64,000 nucleotides of DNA from Xanthobacter autotrophicus Py2 (GCA_000017645.1 CP000781.1:620001-684000), one strand, 5' to 3'. Shown: positions 1 to 8,859, counted from the first letter of the stretch. Notes: generated by a model not told the origin, from the letters alone. Made by a program: numbers and translations.

Positions 1-104
1 ACGACGAAGCCGGGCGTACCTTCAGCCCTCTGTTCGTCCGGCAAGAGGACTGGGAGCAGTACAAGCCGGCCCGTTTCCACGATGCGATCGCCGCTCATCG
101 GTAA
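1..104 (+). CDS. C-terminal end of an unidentified protein (cut by window edge)
   Basis: Frame 3 is open from the left edge to a TAA at 102-104. It encodes about 33 residues ending in WEQYKPARFHDAIAAHR, which read like a real, charged C-terminus. Too little is present to name a family. It lies on the same strand as the following ParB-like gene, about 200 bases upstream of it, and could belong to the same transcription unit. Confidence 0.45.
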   Translation, partial: DEAGRTFSPLFVRQEDWEQYKPARFHDAIAAHR

Positions 105-311
105 AGTCCGCCGGTTCCTGTTCCTTTCCGTCGTCGGCTCAATCCATGACGCCATTGCGGCCGGGCGCGCCGCCCGGTCAACGGCCTGCCCGCGCCACCC
201 CGGCGCTGCCGGGCCGTGTTGACCGTAGCCGCGTGCCGCGGTGACCGCGCGTCTCTCCGCCCGTCCTTTCTCCCTGGCGTCTTGAGCCAACCGACAACAA
301 AGGAGAAAGTC

Positions 312-2159
312 ATGACCGAGACGCACAATATCCCTCTGAACAAGCTGATCCAGTGGGACGGCAATGTCCGTCGTACAGGCGCCGATGACGGCATCGAAGA
401 ACTTGCCGCCTCCATAGGGGCGCACGGCCTGTTGCAGGCGCTGATCGTCCGCAAGGCGAAGGGCGGCCAATTCGCCGTTGTCGCCGGGCAACGGCGCCTG
501 AAGGCGCTGAAGCTGCTGGCCTCACGGAAGACGTTGACCGCATCCGCACCCATCCGGTGCGAACTCGTATCGGAAGAGACCGATGCCGGGGAATTGTCCC
601 TCGCGGAAAACGTCATGCGCGTCGCCATGCATCCGGCAGATCAGTTTGAGGCCTTCCGGGACCTGGTCGATCGCGGACTCGATATCGCGGCAGTGGCGCG
701 GCGCTTCGGTATAAGCGAGACTTTGGTCGTGAAACGGCTGAAGCTGGGCCGGCTGAGCCCTGTCATTCTCGATGCCTATCGCAACGGCGACATTGACCTC
801 GAAGAGACTCAGGCATTTGCGATCACAGACGACCATGCGGCCCAAGAGCGGGTTCTGGCCGATTTGCCGGAATGGAACCGTTCGGCAGCGCTCATCCGCC
901 GCCATCTGACTGAAGATGAAATTTCCGCTACCGACAAGCGGGTGTGCTTCATCGGCCTCGATGCCTACGAGCAGGCGGGCGGCGCGGTGCGGCGCGACCT
1001 GTTCGACGACGCGCACAGCGGAACTATCCTTGATCCGGCATTGCTGGACCGGCTGGTTGACGCGAAGCTGACCGCCTTTGCGGAAGGTGTGCGCGCGGAA
1101 GGCTGGGCTTGGGTCGATCTGGCCGGCATGCTGGATCGTTCGGTCATGGCCGGCTACCGCCGCGTTTGCCCGGAACAGGTGCCTCTCACCGACGCGCAAC
1201 AGGCCGAACTTGAAGCGTTGTCCGCAGAGTATGACACGCTTGCTGACTCGCCGGGGGCCGACGCTGGCGAGGAGGCGGTTCTGGCGCGGCTAGATTTCAT
1301 CCAGCACCGTCTGGACGAGCTTGACGCCGCACAAGAGCGCTGGAGCGCCGAAACGCTGTCATCCGCCGGAGCCATAGTCGGCATCGGCTGGGACGGGGCC
1401 GCTGTGATCGAGCGTGGGCTCGCCCGGCGCGACGCGGTGCCGGACATCGACATCGGTGACGACGAGAAACCTGTCCGGACTGCGGCGGGGATTTCAGCGA
1501 CGCTCGTCACCGAGTTGACGGCCCGGAAGACCGTGGCGTTGCGGAAGGTGGCCGCTGACAACGTGCCGGTCATGCTGGCGGCCGTGGTCCATGCGCTGGC
1601 CCTGCCGTGCTTCTATAGCGGCGCGCAGAGCCGGTCCTGCCTGCAACTCTCGCTCCGGGAAGCATGCCCGGAGCGGCATTTGCGCGACCAGGAACCGATG
1701 GAGACCGCGCAGGCCTTCGGTACAGCAGAAGCGCGCTGGACGGCGCTTCTGCCCGAAGACCCTTCCGCCCTCTGGACGTGGTGCCTGGCGCAGCCGCAGG
1801 ACACATTGCTGGCGCTGCTAGCCCATATCGGCGCGCGTGCCATCGACGCCGTGCGTCTCAAGGCCGACCGGCCCGAAGCCGGGCGGTTCGTTCATGCGGA
1901 ACAGCTCGCTCAAACGGTTGGTTTCGACATGGCGGCGCACTTCACGCCCGATTGTGACAGCTATTTCGGGCGCGTTACCGGCACGCAGATCATCGCGGCG
2001 CTGTGCGAGGCAAAGGGCGTATCGCCCGCCCCCGCATGGACGCGAATGAAGAAATCGGACCTTGCGACCTTCGCGGCCCGCGAGCTTGCCGGCACCGGCT
2101 GGTTGCCGGCGGTCCTGCGCTGTCAAGACGAGGTCGAACCTCTCGCGGACGCCGCCTGA
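312..2159 (+). CDS. ParB/RepB/Spo0J-family partition-like protein (first copy)
   Basis: A 615-residue protein starting at ATG 312, chosen because AAAGGAG lies 7 bases upstream; the longer reading has no ribosome site. The N-terminal 100 residues are a ParB nuclease-like fold (IPLNKLIQWDGNVRR, then AGQRRLKAL and LSLAENV), followed by a helix-turn-helix (VARRFGISETLVVKRLKLGRL). The long C-terminal half matches that of the second ParB-like gene at 24042-26105, with shared segments such as DKRxxFIGxxAYExAGG. Proteins of this kind accompany alphaproteobacterial mobile elements and are assumed to bind DNA in maintenance or regulation; the exact target is unknown. A strong hairpin terminator follows the stop. 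Confidence 0.85.
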   Translation: MTETHNIPLNKLIQWDGNVRRTGADDGIEELAASIGAHGLLQALIVRKAKGGQFAVVAGQRRLKALKLLASRKTLTASAPIRCELVSEETDAGELSLAENVMRVAMHPADQFEAFRDLVDRGLDIAAVARRFGISETLVVKRLKLGRLSPVILDAYRNGDIDLEETQAFAITDDHAAQERVLADLPEWNRSAALIRRHLTEDEISATDKRVCFIGLDAYEQAGGAVRRDLFDDAHSGTILDPALLDRLVDAKLTAFAEGVRAEGWAWVDLAGMLDRSVMAGYRRVCPEQVPLTDAQQAELEALSAEYDTLADSPGADAGEEAVLARLDFIQHRLDELDAAQERWSAETLSSAGAIVGIGWDGAAVIERGLARRDAVPDIDIGDDEKPVRTAAGISATLVTELTARKTVALRKVAADNVPVMLAAVVHALALPCFYSGAQSRSCLQLSLREACPERHLRDQEPMETAQAFGTAEARWTALLPEDPSALWTWCLAQPQDTLLALLAHIGARAIDAVRLKADRPEAGRFVHAEQLAQTVGFDMAAHFTPDCDSYFGRVTGTQIIAALCEAKGVSPAPAWTRMKKSDLATFAARELAGTGWLPAVLRCQDEVEPLADAA

Positions 2160-2172
2160 GCGGCCGTCTTCG

Positions 2173-2204
2173 CCGGCCGCGTTCGCAAGGGCGCGGCCGG
2201 TTTT
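2173..2204 (+). terminator. Rho-independent terminator after the ParB-like gene
   Basis: Perfect 9-bp stem CCGGCCGCG (2173-2181) / CGCGGCCGG (2192-2200) with a 10-base loop, followed directly by TTTT. It lies 13 bases after the ParB-like stop, between convergent genes. Confidence 0.7.
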
Positions 2205-2261
2205 CCTTGCTGACCCGGCATGCGGCTTTTGCGAATGGATCAACCCGATGCGCCAGCGCTT

Positions 2262-3146
2262 CTAGCGCCGGAAGCGGGGCGTCCAGCTCTCAATGAGGCT
2301 GTCTTCGTCGTCTTCCCTGTCATCGGGGTCGTCGTCCTGGCCGAGGCTGTTCGATGACAGGACTGTCAGGACCTTGCCGTAGCGCCCCAGGCCGACGGAT
2401 TCCTCAGCGATTGCGGCGCGCGTCGTGCCGCCAAGCCAGTCCCGCAGATCGGTCTCGTTACCCAGTCGGTCCCCGGCCGCGATACGTTCCGCATCGGCGG
2501 CGAGCTTTGCCGTGGCGGTGCCCGCCGGCAGCGGCATGCCTTTGCGAATCCAGTCCAGTTTCGGCAGCGACTTCATGGCGTCCGACATGAAGCAGTAATC
2601 AATGATGCCTCCCGTGCTGACGATGACGGCGACCGCGGCGTCGGACAGCTCCGCGAACCGAATGGCGGTCGCCGTGCGCGAGGTCACGCACATGTCGGCC
2701 ATCTGCTCGATTGCATCGAGGCCCGGATCGAACCGTTCCATCGCCTTGCGAAAAGGCGCTTCCGGCATCAGCAGACCGGCGGCGAAATGATCGGCCTCCA
2801 GCTCATAGGGGTCGTCGGTCACAAACCCCGCGCGGGAGACGTGCACGCCGTCCTTGATGACTTGGTCGATATGCCCCGGCAGGAAATAATGGCCGAGTTC
2901 ATGGCTGACGCTGAACCGTTGAAAGCCAGGGCTGGGGATATGGGTGGCAAAGACGATGCCGAAATCGTTGCCGTGCCGCAGCAGCATCCCGGATACGCCG
3001 TCATGCTCCTCCGGTTTGCCCTGAACCACGATGTCACGGCTCTCCGCGATCGCGAATGGGTCGACCGGAAGCCCTGAAATACCGTCATCCCGCAGGAGCG
3101 CTTCCGCCGTCTGCCGGGCGAGTTTCAGGCTGAATATCCGGCTCAC
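2262..3146 (-). CDS. ImmA/IrrE-family metallopeptidase, CapP-like
   Basis: A 294-residue zinc metallopeptidase. The signature HELGH is visible in SVSHELGHYFLPGH, followed by YELEADHFAAGLLMP, which supplies the third ligand typical of the ImmA/IrrE family. It starts with GTG at 3146, overlapping the stop of the upstream HTH gene by 4 bases, so the two are translationally coupled. Such peptidases cleave a partner HTH repressor on a damage or infection signal. In several CBASS loci a pair of exactly this kind, CapH (repressor) and CapP (peptidase), switches the operon on. Here the pair is divergent from a CBASS operon, so a CapP role is inferred from context and family. Substrate cleavage is not shown by sequence. 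Confidence 0.82.
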   Translation of the reverse strand: MSRIFSLKLARQTAEALLRDDGISGLPVDPFAIAESRDIVVQGKPEEHDGVSGMLLRHGNDFGIVFATHIPSPGFQRFSVSHELGHYFLPGHIDQVIKDGVHVSRAGFVTDDPYELEADHFAAGLLMPEAPFRKAMERFDPGLDAIEQMADMCVTSRTATAIRFAELSDAAVAVIVSTGGIIDYCFMSDAMKSLPKLDWIRKGMPLPAGTATAKLAADAERIAAGDRLGNETDLRDWLGGTTRAAIAEESVGLGRYGKVLTVLSSNSLGQDDDPDDREDDEDSLIESWTPRFRR

Positions 3147-3496
3147 GGGCCTTTGTCCTTCTTCGCGCTGCGCCTGGCGAGTATCTCCAGAAAGTCCTTC
3201 GCGATCTCGCGGTCGCTGCCGGTCAATTTGCCTATGTCGCGGAAAAGGGGGTCGCCCGCCTGCGCGAGTTCAGGGCTGTCCACGCGCCCGAGCAGGTAGT
3301 CCGTGGTAATCTCCAGCGCATTGGCGAGTCGCCGCAGCGAATCGAAGGACGGCTTACGTCCTGTTTCGAAATGGGCAATGGAGCTGGCCGGCATGCCGGC
3401 ACGCGCGCCCAGCTGCTCCTGACTGTAACCCCTTAATTCTCTGGCACTTTTCAGCCTTTCGCGGAAAATGTCGCTGGGGCTTTCATTGTCGGTCAT
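3143..3496 (-). CDS. XRE-type HTH repressor, CapH-like
   Basis: A 117-residue regulator from ATG 3496 (MTDNESPSD); an upstream ATG at 3541 is possible but would run across the promoter. An N-terminal XRE helix-turn-helix (LRGYSQEQLGARAGMPASSIAHFETGRKPSFDSLRRLANAL) is followed by a short tail that could be the peptidase-sensitive and oligomerising part. It is the first gene of a two-gene unit with the ImmA-type peptidase and is divergent from the CBASS operon, with about 130 bases between the start codons. A palindrome between them (3550-3566) is a plausible operator. The inferred role is repression of CBASS until the peptidase removes it. Confidence 0.8.
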   Translation of the reverse strand: MTDNESPSDIFRERLKSARELRGYSQEQLGARAGMPASSIAHFETGRKPSFDSLRRLANALEITTDYLLGRVDSPELAQAGDPLFRDIGKLTGSDREIAKDFLEILARRSAKKDKGP

Positions 3497-3549
3497 GTCT
3501 TCTCCGTCATGGAAAACTTGACGCTGATTTTCCAGCGCCATATTTTATA

Positions 3550-3566
3550 GACATGTATCTCATGTC
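3550..3566. promoter_or_regulatory. Palindromic operator between HTH gene and CBASS operon
   Basis: GACATG-N5-CATGTC, a perfect 6-bp inverted repeat with a 5-base spacer. Further copies of the half-site lie close by: CATGTC over the HTH start (3494-3499), GACATG at 3573-3578, and a full GACATGTC at 3624-3631 over the likely CD-NTase start. Position between divergent genes and repetition of the half-site suggest binding by the adjacent HTH protein. Confidence 0.55.
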
Positions 3567-3626
3567 GCCAAAGACATGGGCAAGCTAAATCCCGGTGGCC
3601 GCGCCACTCCAGAGGAACTTAAAGAC

Positions 3627-4925
3627 ATGTCCGCACCGGACCCTTTTCATAAGACTGACGCCCTCGACGAGGTGCTTCTCGATGTAGCGGCGCTGATCGA
3701 ACTCAGCCCGCACGACCGCAAGGTCGCCGAAAACCGCTATCGCCGCCTCAAGACTCATCTTGAGCGCCGCGGCAGCCCCCTCGCGCCTTACCTGATTGAC
3801 GGGATCAGCCTGATCTATGCCCAGGGCTCGATCGCCACGAGTACGACCATCCTCAGCGGGACGGATGACGACCGCTTCGACGTTGACGCCATTGTCGAGA
3901 TCGAGGTGCCCGCCGACTGGGACAACAGCCGGGCGCTCGACCTTCTGGAGGAGTCGTTGCAGGGATTTCCGGGCGCGAGCAAGATCGTGCGCTGCACCCG
4001 TTGCGTGCAGCTCCAGTTTCCCTTCATGCACATGGACGTCACGATTCTCGACCGGCGGCAGCGCCTCGCGGTGGAGAGGGCCGGCGAGATTTTCCATTCA
4101 CCCGACACCGGCCCGGCGTCGCGGGTGCCGTCCAACCCGTGGGGGTTCACCAACTGGTTTCGCGGCCAGGTCGGCATCGGCCAGGAACTCTTCGCGGAAG
4201 CCCTGCGGCGCCACCGCGGCGCGGTTTCCCGGAACCGCCTGCGCTATCTCGACGAGCAGGAGCGGCTGGTTGTCGCCGAGGCCGAGCAGCACGAATTGCC
4301 GCCCGTCATACCCAGCGCGATCGACGCGCAAGAGGCCGTCGCGCTCAAGCTGCTGAAGCGGTACCTCAACCTGCGCTACGACAATCTGCCCCTTTCGCGC
4401 CCGCCCTCCATCTATTTGACGAAGCGCGCCGGAAGCCTGGGATACGTCCCGCTTGGGCTTACCGCCCAGCTTTACGCCCTTGCCGATGACACGGCGAAGG
4501 TCATGCGCCAGCACCTTGCGGATGGCACCCGCCCGCGGGAAGAAAACCCGTCCTATCCGCCCGACCGCATCAATGACCGCTGGCCGCGGCCCGATGCCGC
4601 CGGTCTCGCCGATATGACGGCGCTGGCCGAAGCGCTGGAGCATCTTGCGTCACGGCTGGAATTCATGGCGACGGCGTCGCTGACGGATATCGCCAACACC
4701 ATCGACGAATTGTTCGGCGAGCGGATCGGCCGGGAGCAGCGCGCGATCCTGATGGAGCGCTACGACCGGCGGGATCGGGTGGAGTCGGTGCTGTCCGCGC
4801 CGCGCACCGGCGGCATTTATGCCCCGGCCGTCGCCGCCGCGCCGGAGCGTTTGCGCGAGGTGCCGCGCCACAACTTCCATCCCTTCATCCTCCGCGCGCC
4901 GACGGACGACGCGGATGAAGACTGA
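3627..4925 (+). CDS. CBASS cyclic oligonucleotide synthase (CD-NTase)
   Basis: A 432-residue nucleotidyltransferase that would make a cyclic di- or trinucleotide alarm signal on phage infection. The polymerase-beta-type active site is visible: G67-S68 in YAQGSIATSTTI, then D85-x-D87 in RFDVDAIVEIE. The N-terminus (DPFHKTDALDEVLLDVAALIEL) matches the usual start of these enzymes, which with GAGG about 11 bases upstream favours ATG 3627. An upstream ATG at 3576 would add 17 residues but has no ribosome site. The gene overlaps the E2 gene by 11 bases. Product nucleotide and clade cannot be read by eye. Confidence 0.88.
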   Translation: MSAPDPFHKTDALDEVLLDVAALIELSPHDRKVAENRYRRLKTHLERRGSPLAPYLIDGISLIYAQGSIATSTTILSGTDDDRFDVDAIVEIEVPADWDNSRALDLLEESLQGFPGASKIVRCTRCVQLQFPFMHMDVTILDRRQRLAVERAGEIFHSPDTGPASRVPSNPWGFTNWFRGQVGIGQELFAEALRRHRGAVSRNRLRYLDEQERLVVAEAEQHELPPVIPSAIDAQEAVALKLLKRYLNLRYDNLPLSRPPSIYLTKRAGSLGYVPLGLTAQLYALADDTAKVMRQHLADGTRPREENPSYPPDRINDRWPRPDAAGLADMTALAEALEHLASRLEFMATASLTDIANTIDELFGERIGREQRAILMERYDRRDRVESVLSAPRTGGIYAPAVAAAPERLREVPRHNFHPFILRAPTDDADED

Positions 4926-5409
4926 CGGCGCGCGCTCGCCCGACGCCCAGCTCAAGGCGATGGCCACCCAGTGGCCGGACTTCCTGGGAAAGAGGCTGGG
5001 GGACGGCACATTGGTTTGGCGGGGGCCGCTGCGGCCGAAGGCCAGGCTGTATGAAGTATTCCTCTTCTGGAAGCCCAGCGCGATGACGCTGCCCTACGTG
5101 ATGGTCATCGACCCGCCGCTGGAGCCGCGCCCCGGCGGCACCTTCGCCGAAATCCCGCACCTGATCTATGACGCGAGCAATCCGTCCAGCTCTGGCCTGT
5201 GTCTGTTTGATCCCCAAGGCGGCGAGTGGTCCGCCGCGCGTTTGATCGCGGAAACGACGATTCCCTGGACCGCCGAATGGCTTGCCTATTACGAGCTATG
5301 GCACCTGACCGGCCAATGGCTCGCGCCCGGCGTCGGTTATGAGAGCGTGGCGCGCATGCACGCGGCGGACGAGGAGATCATCCGGATGGTGAAAGCCGAT
5401 GTTCACTGA
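4915..5409 (+). CDS. E2-like conjugating protein of short type II CBASS
   Basis: A 164-residue protein whose core SSGLCLFDPQGGEWSAA followed by TTIPWTAEWLAYYELW and LTGQW is typical of the E2-like proteins of short type II CBASS. The likely catalytic cysteine is C96. In this subtype an E2-like protein without E1 or JAB partners acts on the CD-NTase C-terminus to prime it. No E1 or JAB gene is present here, as expected. The start is ATG 4915; the gene overlaps both neighbours by 11 bases, which indicates tight translational coupling of a three-gene operon. Subtype assignment rests on gene content and motifs. Confidence 0.83.
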   Translation: MKTDGARSPDAQLKAMATQWPDFLGKRLGDGTLVWRGPLRPKARLYEVFLFWKPSAMTLPYVMVIDPPLEPRPGGTFAEIPHLIYDASNPSSSGLCLFDPQGGEWSAARLIAETTIPWTAEWLAYYELWHLTGQWLAPGVGYESVARMHAADEEIIRMVKADVH

Positions 5410-6430
5410 CCGCCGTGCGAACAGCCTGCCAACCCGCCGCGTGCGCCAACCCTGGCCGGCGGACAGGCCCTTCAAAATCCTCTCGCTCGACGGCGGGGGG
5501 ATCAGGGGCATCTACACCGCTGAAATCCTGCGGCGTTGTGAAGAGAGTTTTTGCGGCGGCGCGCCTGTGGCGCAGCATTTCGACATGATCGCCGGCACAT
5601 CGACCGGCGGCATCATCGCCCTCGGATTGGGCCTGGGCATACCGACCGCCGAGATAACCGGCTTCTATCACGATGATGGCCGGAAGATATTTCCGCCGCT
5701 GCCGGATGGATGGATCGGCCGGGTCCGCCGATTCCTGCGGTCCCTCACCGGGCCGAAGCTGATTCACGAAGAGCTGGAAGAGGCTCTGAAGCGCCGGTTC
5801 ACCGACCATCTTCTCGGCGACTCCATGACCCGGCTGGTCATTCCGGCCTTCATGATGCCGAAGACTGAAATCGCCGTCTTCAAGACCGATCATCACGCGG
5901 ATTTCCGGAACGATCACGCGACCCCGATGTGGAAGGTGGCGCGGGCGACCTCGGCCGCGCCGACCTATCTCAAGGGGCTTGAACACGAACCGAGCGGCCG
6001 GATTTTCATCGACGGCGGCGTATGGGCCAACAATCCGGTCATGGTCGCGCTCGTCGATGCCATCACCGCCTACGATATCAGTTTCGACCAGGTGGAAATT
6101 CTCAGCATCGGGACCGGCAATGCGCCCTTCGCCCTGCGTAAGCCCGCCGTATTCCGGGGTCTGATCGCGTGGCGGGAAGCAATTAAAGCGGCGATGTTCC
6201 TGACCACCGACAACGCGACAGCGCAGGCAAAGCTGCTGCTCGGGCCAGAGCGCTGCCTGCGTATCGAGCCCGCCGAAGCGGATGCGGGCATCGAGATGGA
6301 CGACTATGACGAGGCGTTTGCGCGCCTGCCGGACCGCGCAGCGGAACATTTCGAGGGCCGGCGCACCGAGATTTCCACGTTCTTCGGGCAGAAGGTGTTG
6401 CCACGCGAGCGGCAGTACTCCGGCAAGTAG
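5399..6430 (+). CDS. capV: Patatin-like phospholipase effector CapV
   Basis: A 343-residue patatin-fold lipase. It shows the oxyanion loop GGGIRG (32-37), the nucleophile elbow GTSTG (66-70, Ser68), and the catalytic DGG (205-207) in RIFIDGGVWANNP. CapV enzymes are activated by the cyclic nucleotide made by the CD-NTase and degrade the host inner membrane, killing the infected cell. It is the last gene of the CBASS operon and overlaps the E2 gene by 11 bases. All catalytic elements are present, so the effector appears intact. Confidence 0.88.
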   Translation: MFTDRRANSLPTRRVRQPWPADRPFKILSLDGGGIRGIYTAEILRRCEESFCGGAPVAQHFDMIAGTSTGGIIALGLGLGIPTAEITGFYHDDGRKIFPPLPDGWIGRVRRFLRSLTGPKLIHEELEEALKRRFTDHLLGDSMTRLVIPAFMMPKTEIAVFKTDHHADFRNDHATPMWKVARATSAAPTYLKGLEHEPSGRIFIDGGVWANNPVMVALVDAITAYDISFDQVEILSIGTGNAPFALRKPAVFRGLIAWREAIKAAMFLTTDNATAQAKLLLGPERCLRIEPAEADAGIEMDDYDEAFARLPDRAAEHFEGRRTEISTFFGQKVLPRERQYSGK

Positions 6431-6951
6431 GTCGTCCGTCTGATCGAGCCCCCGCGGCCACAGGATTCGAACGACCGAAAGGCCTGCCGGATCGCGGCGG
6501 AAAAAGCGATGGCTGCGTTTTGAGGTTCACGGCGCACCCTTGCGGGCCGGGCTCTAGGCGTTGCCCCGAGCCCCGGCAAAGCCGGGTCTCGTCCCTTGCG
6601 GGTGACGATCCCTTGCGGAAGAAGGAGGCTCAGGAACACACCACCAAAGCAGGGCTGCTTGTCCGGAGCGCCATCGCCCTCATCTGGTGAGGCGACGGAC
6701 GGCTCCAGACGAAGCAGGGCGAGATATCGGCACCTTCAATCGACTGAGCCTTCGTCACGGACCTAGCGTCTTTAGGCAGCACGGCGCCGCCTGCACTTTA
6801 TTCACGCTTCCGGCCCTGGAGAACTCGTCCCGAGCGGGACGAATTCCTGTGAAAACCGTTCGCCCGCTCTGCCAGCATCCCGATCGGTTCTTTTTCGGGA
6901 TTTTGAGGTGTCCAGGGCCCGCGATGCCTTTCTCAGGCGGCAGCCGGTGCT
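6431..6951. other. Intergenic region between convergent CapV and HipA-type genes
   Basis: No convincing gene. It holds two small hairpins, CCCGGC-AAA-GCCGGG (6572-6586) and TCGTCCCG-AG-CGGGACGA (6825-6842), either of which could end transcription from one side. A tRNA-like scrap near 6470 was examined and rejected. Confidence 0.4.
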
Positions 6952-8814
6952 TTACGACAGATTGTCGATGCGCTCCCTGACAAGGCGCTGCATTTCGGTG
7001 ACCGCTTCAACCGCCACCGGAGAGTTTGTCAGCAGCGCCGGAAGGGTGGCGGCGTCGAGAGTAGCCCCGAGCGCGCGGGTCATCTCGTCGATGGCCTCGT
7101 CGGCCGCCGCCGCCTTAACGCCGGCTGTCGCCGCAAAGGCCCTGAATTCGGATCGGCGCAGGCGGTCGTCCTTGCCGGCGAGCTTGAGCGCCATGCGGTC
7201 GCGCGCCAGCCGCGGGAATACGCGCGTTGTCACCGCGTCGTAAAGCGGGGCCATGCGGACGCTTGTAAAATGGTCGCTTCCGGGTTCGGCGATCTTTAGG
7301 AGCGCCAGATTTTTGAGATGCATGTCGCCGTCGGCGATCAGCCACGCGAACAGAGCGCGCCGGAAGACGATGAGCAGGTCTTCGTCAGGTGCGGTTGACA
7401 GCGGCCGCACGGCGCGGGCGACGCGCTCCATGGTCCCGTCATACTTGGCTTCGGTGGGCAGGCCGAGGACCGAGCAGAAATCCTCCAGCGCCAGCAGGCG
7501 CGTGTCGTTGGCGCCGCTCCTGATGTCGAAACGCTCGACGAGCAGCGCCGGGGGCATGCCGTCCGGCATGGGGACAAGCGCCATGGCCGGCGTCTCGAAG
7601 CCCGCCGCCGCGCCGAGGGCGAGCGCCTGCCATTCGACCACGGGGAGGATTTCAAAGCCACTGGTGCCGGCGGGTTTGAGAATATGCGTGAAGGGCTCTT
7701 TTGTGCTGGCCGTCAGGGTGCCGTCCGGGCCGAGGAACATCGGGGCTTTAATCTGGATGCCCGAAAGGCGCGGCGTTTCGCTGCTTGCGAAAATCGCGGC
7801 CAGATTGCGTTCGAAGCTCTCTTCGATCGGGCCGCGTCCGGGGCCGGCGTACCGCCCGGTGAAGACGCCGTCCTCTGAATAGCGCGCCAGCGGCGTTGTC
7901 AGGACGTCAGCCGGCAGGCTGGCAAGCTCGCTGGGGCGCTCGGCGATCGTGATATTCGACATGTAGCGCCTGCCGGATTTCAGGAGCGCGCGTTCGTCGC
8001 GGTCGTGAAGCACGGACTCAAGCCAGCCTTCCGGCAGCAGGGAGACGATAAAGGGCGGCAGCTTGCCGGGGGTCGTCTGCCGGATCAGGGGTGGACCGTG
8101 CCAGTCCTCATCGCGCCAGCGCCACTCGAAGCCGTCATGGGTCAGTTGCCCGACCGGCGCGCCGTGCCATGCGACCGTAAGATCGAGCGCAGCCTCGTTC
8201 CGCACCGGCGCGGCGGCTGGCCGGCGCAGGAGAAATCGTTCGGCGTGTTCGCCTTCGCGGTACCATTGATTCTCGCGGGCAAGAGTCCAAACCGCGTCGG
8301 CAGCGCCCTGCGGCGTTCCATATTCCTCGATCAGACGCTGCGCGATTTGCTCCCGCATCGTTTCGTCGAGCGCCGCGGCATGCTCGCTCCTGATCCGGAA
8401 AGCCTCCAGGAAACGCTGCCTGATCGAGGACACGTCGATCCGGAATTCGCCCATACCGTCATCGATAATGGCGGGCGCGACCGAAGGATGTTCAGGCGCA
8501 GCATTCTGGATGATTTCCAGCGACCGCAGACGGGTGCGCTGGATGCGTCGCCCGCTCAGGAAAAGGCGGCCATCGCGGGTCGGGCCGAGCAGCACGGCGC
8601 TTGCGCCGGACAGGTAGGCTCGTGGATAGAGATAGTGGGCAATGCGGACAGCGTGCCGCGTGACTGTCGCGTCAGCATCATCCCCGGCATCGACATAGAT
8701 ACCGCGCATGAGCTGCACCAGCCGGCCTGTCTCGGCCAGGTAGTGGCTCCGGGTCTTGTCGATGGTCTCGCCTACGAGGTGAAGGGGCAAAATTCTAACT
8801 TTCGCGTATGTCAC
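6952..8814 (-). CDS. AbiEi-like N-terminus fused to HipA-family kinase
   Basis: A 620-residue fusion. The first about 200 residues (LVQLMRGIYVDAGDD, then YLSGASAVLLGPTRDGRLFLSG) resemble the AbiEi-type antitoxin/winged-helix region of type IV systems. The rest is a HipA kinase: SGIQIKAPMFL near 352, HILKP with K380, LVERFD (425-430), catalytic DGDMHLKN (495-502) and PLYDAV with metal-binding D526. HipA kinases phosphorylate an aminoacyl-tRNA synthetase or another host protein and arrest growth. No separate hipB is adjacent, so the N-terminal domain may act as the built-in DNA-binding antitoxin. The annotated GTG start lies inside a palindrome; a TTG nine codons downstream is an alternative. 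Confidence 0.8.
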   Translation of the reverse strand: MTYAKVRILPLHLVGETIDKTRSHYLAETGRLVQLMRGIYVDAGDDADATVTRHAVRIAHYLYPRAYLSGASAVLLGPTRDGRLFLSGRRIQRTRLRSLEIIQNAAPEHPSVAPAIIDDGMGEFRIDVSSIRQRFLEAFRIRSEHAAALDETMREQIAQRLIEEYGTPQGAADAVWTLARENQWYREGEHAERFLLRRPAAAPVRNEAALDLTVAWHGAPVGQLTHDGFEWRWRDEDWHGPPLIRQTTPGKLPPFIVSLLPEGWLESVLHDRDERALLKSGRRYMSNITIAERPSELASLPADVLTTPLARYSEDGVFTGRYAGPGRGPIEESFERNLAAIFASSETPRLSGIQIKAPMFLGPDGTLTASTKEPFTHILKPAGTSGFEILPVVEWQALALGAAAGFETPAMALVPMPDGMPPALLVERFDIRSGANDTRLLALEDFCSVLGLPTEAKYDGTMERVARAVRPLSTAPDEDLLIVFRRALFAWLIADGDMHLKNLALLKIAEPGSDHFTSVRMAPLYDAVTTRVFPRLARDRMALKLAGKDDRLRRSEFRAFAATAGVKAAAADEAIDEMTRALGATLDAATLPALLTNSPVAVEAVTEMQRLVRERIDNLS

Positions 8815-8829
8815 ATACGATAAAGTTAG
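8795..8829. promoter_or_regulatory. Palindromic operator O1 over the HipA-fusion start
   Basis: A 35-bp near-perfect palindrome centred at 8812. The half-site CTAACTTT, two bases, then CGTATGT matches its inverted copy in 15 of 17 positions. It covers the proposed start codon, so binding would block transcription or translation start. It shares TAACTTT and CGTAT elements with a second palindrome 64 bp upstream. Confidence 0.65.
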
Positions 8830-8859
8830 CAGATTTAATGCGTGAATGTCAAGGAATTA

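Noticed and set aside
216..311. N-terminal extension of the first ParB-like protein from ATG 216
   Set aside because: The extension has no ribosome site and reads unlike a protein; AAAGGAG before ATG 312 decides the start.
6455..6490. Possible tRNA fragment or attachment site (GTTCGAATCCTGTGG on the minus strand)
   Set aside because: The bases beside the TTCGAAT loop do not pair to make a T-arm, and no acceptor stem or second copy was found.
8005..8823. Long plus-strand frame opposite the HipA fusion
   Set aside because: It is a shadow of the HipA-type gene, whose catalytic motifs are complete on the other strand.
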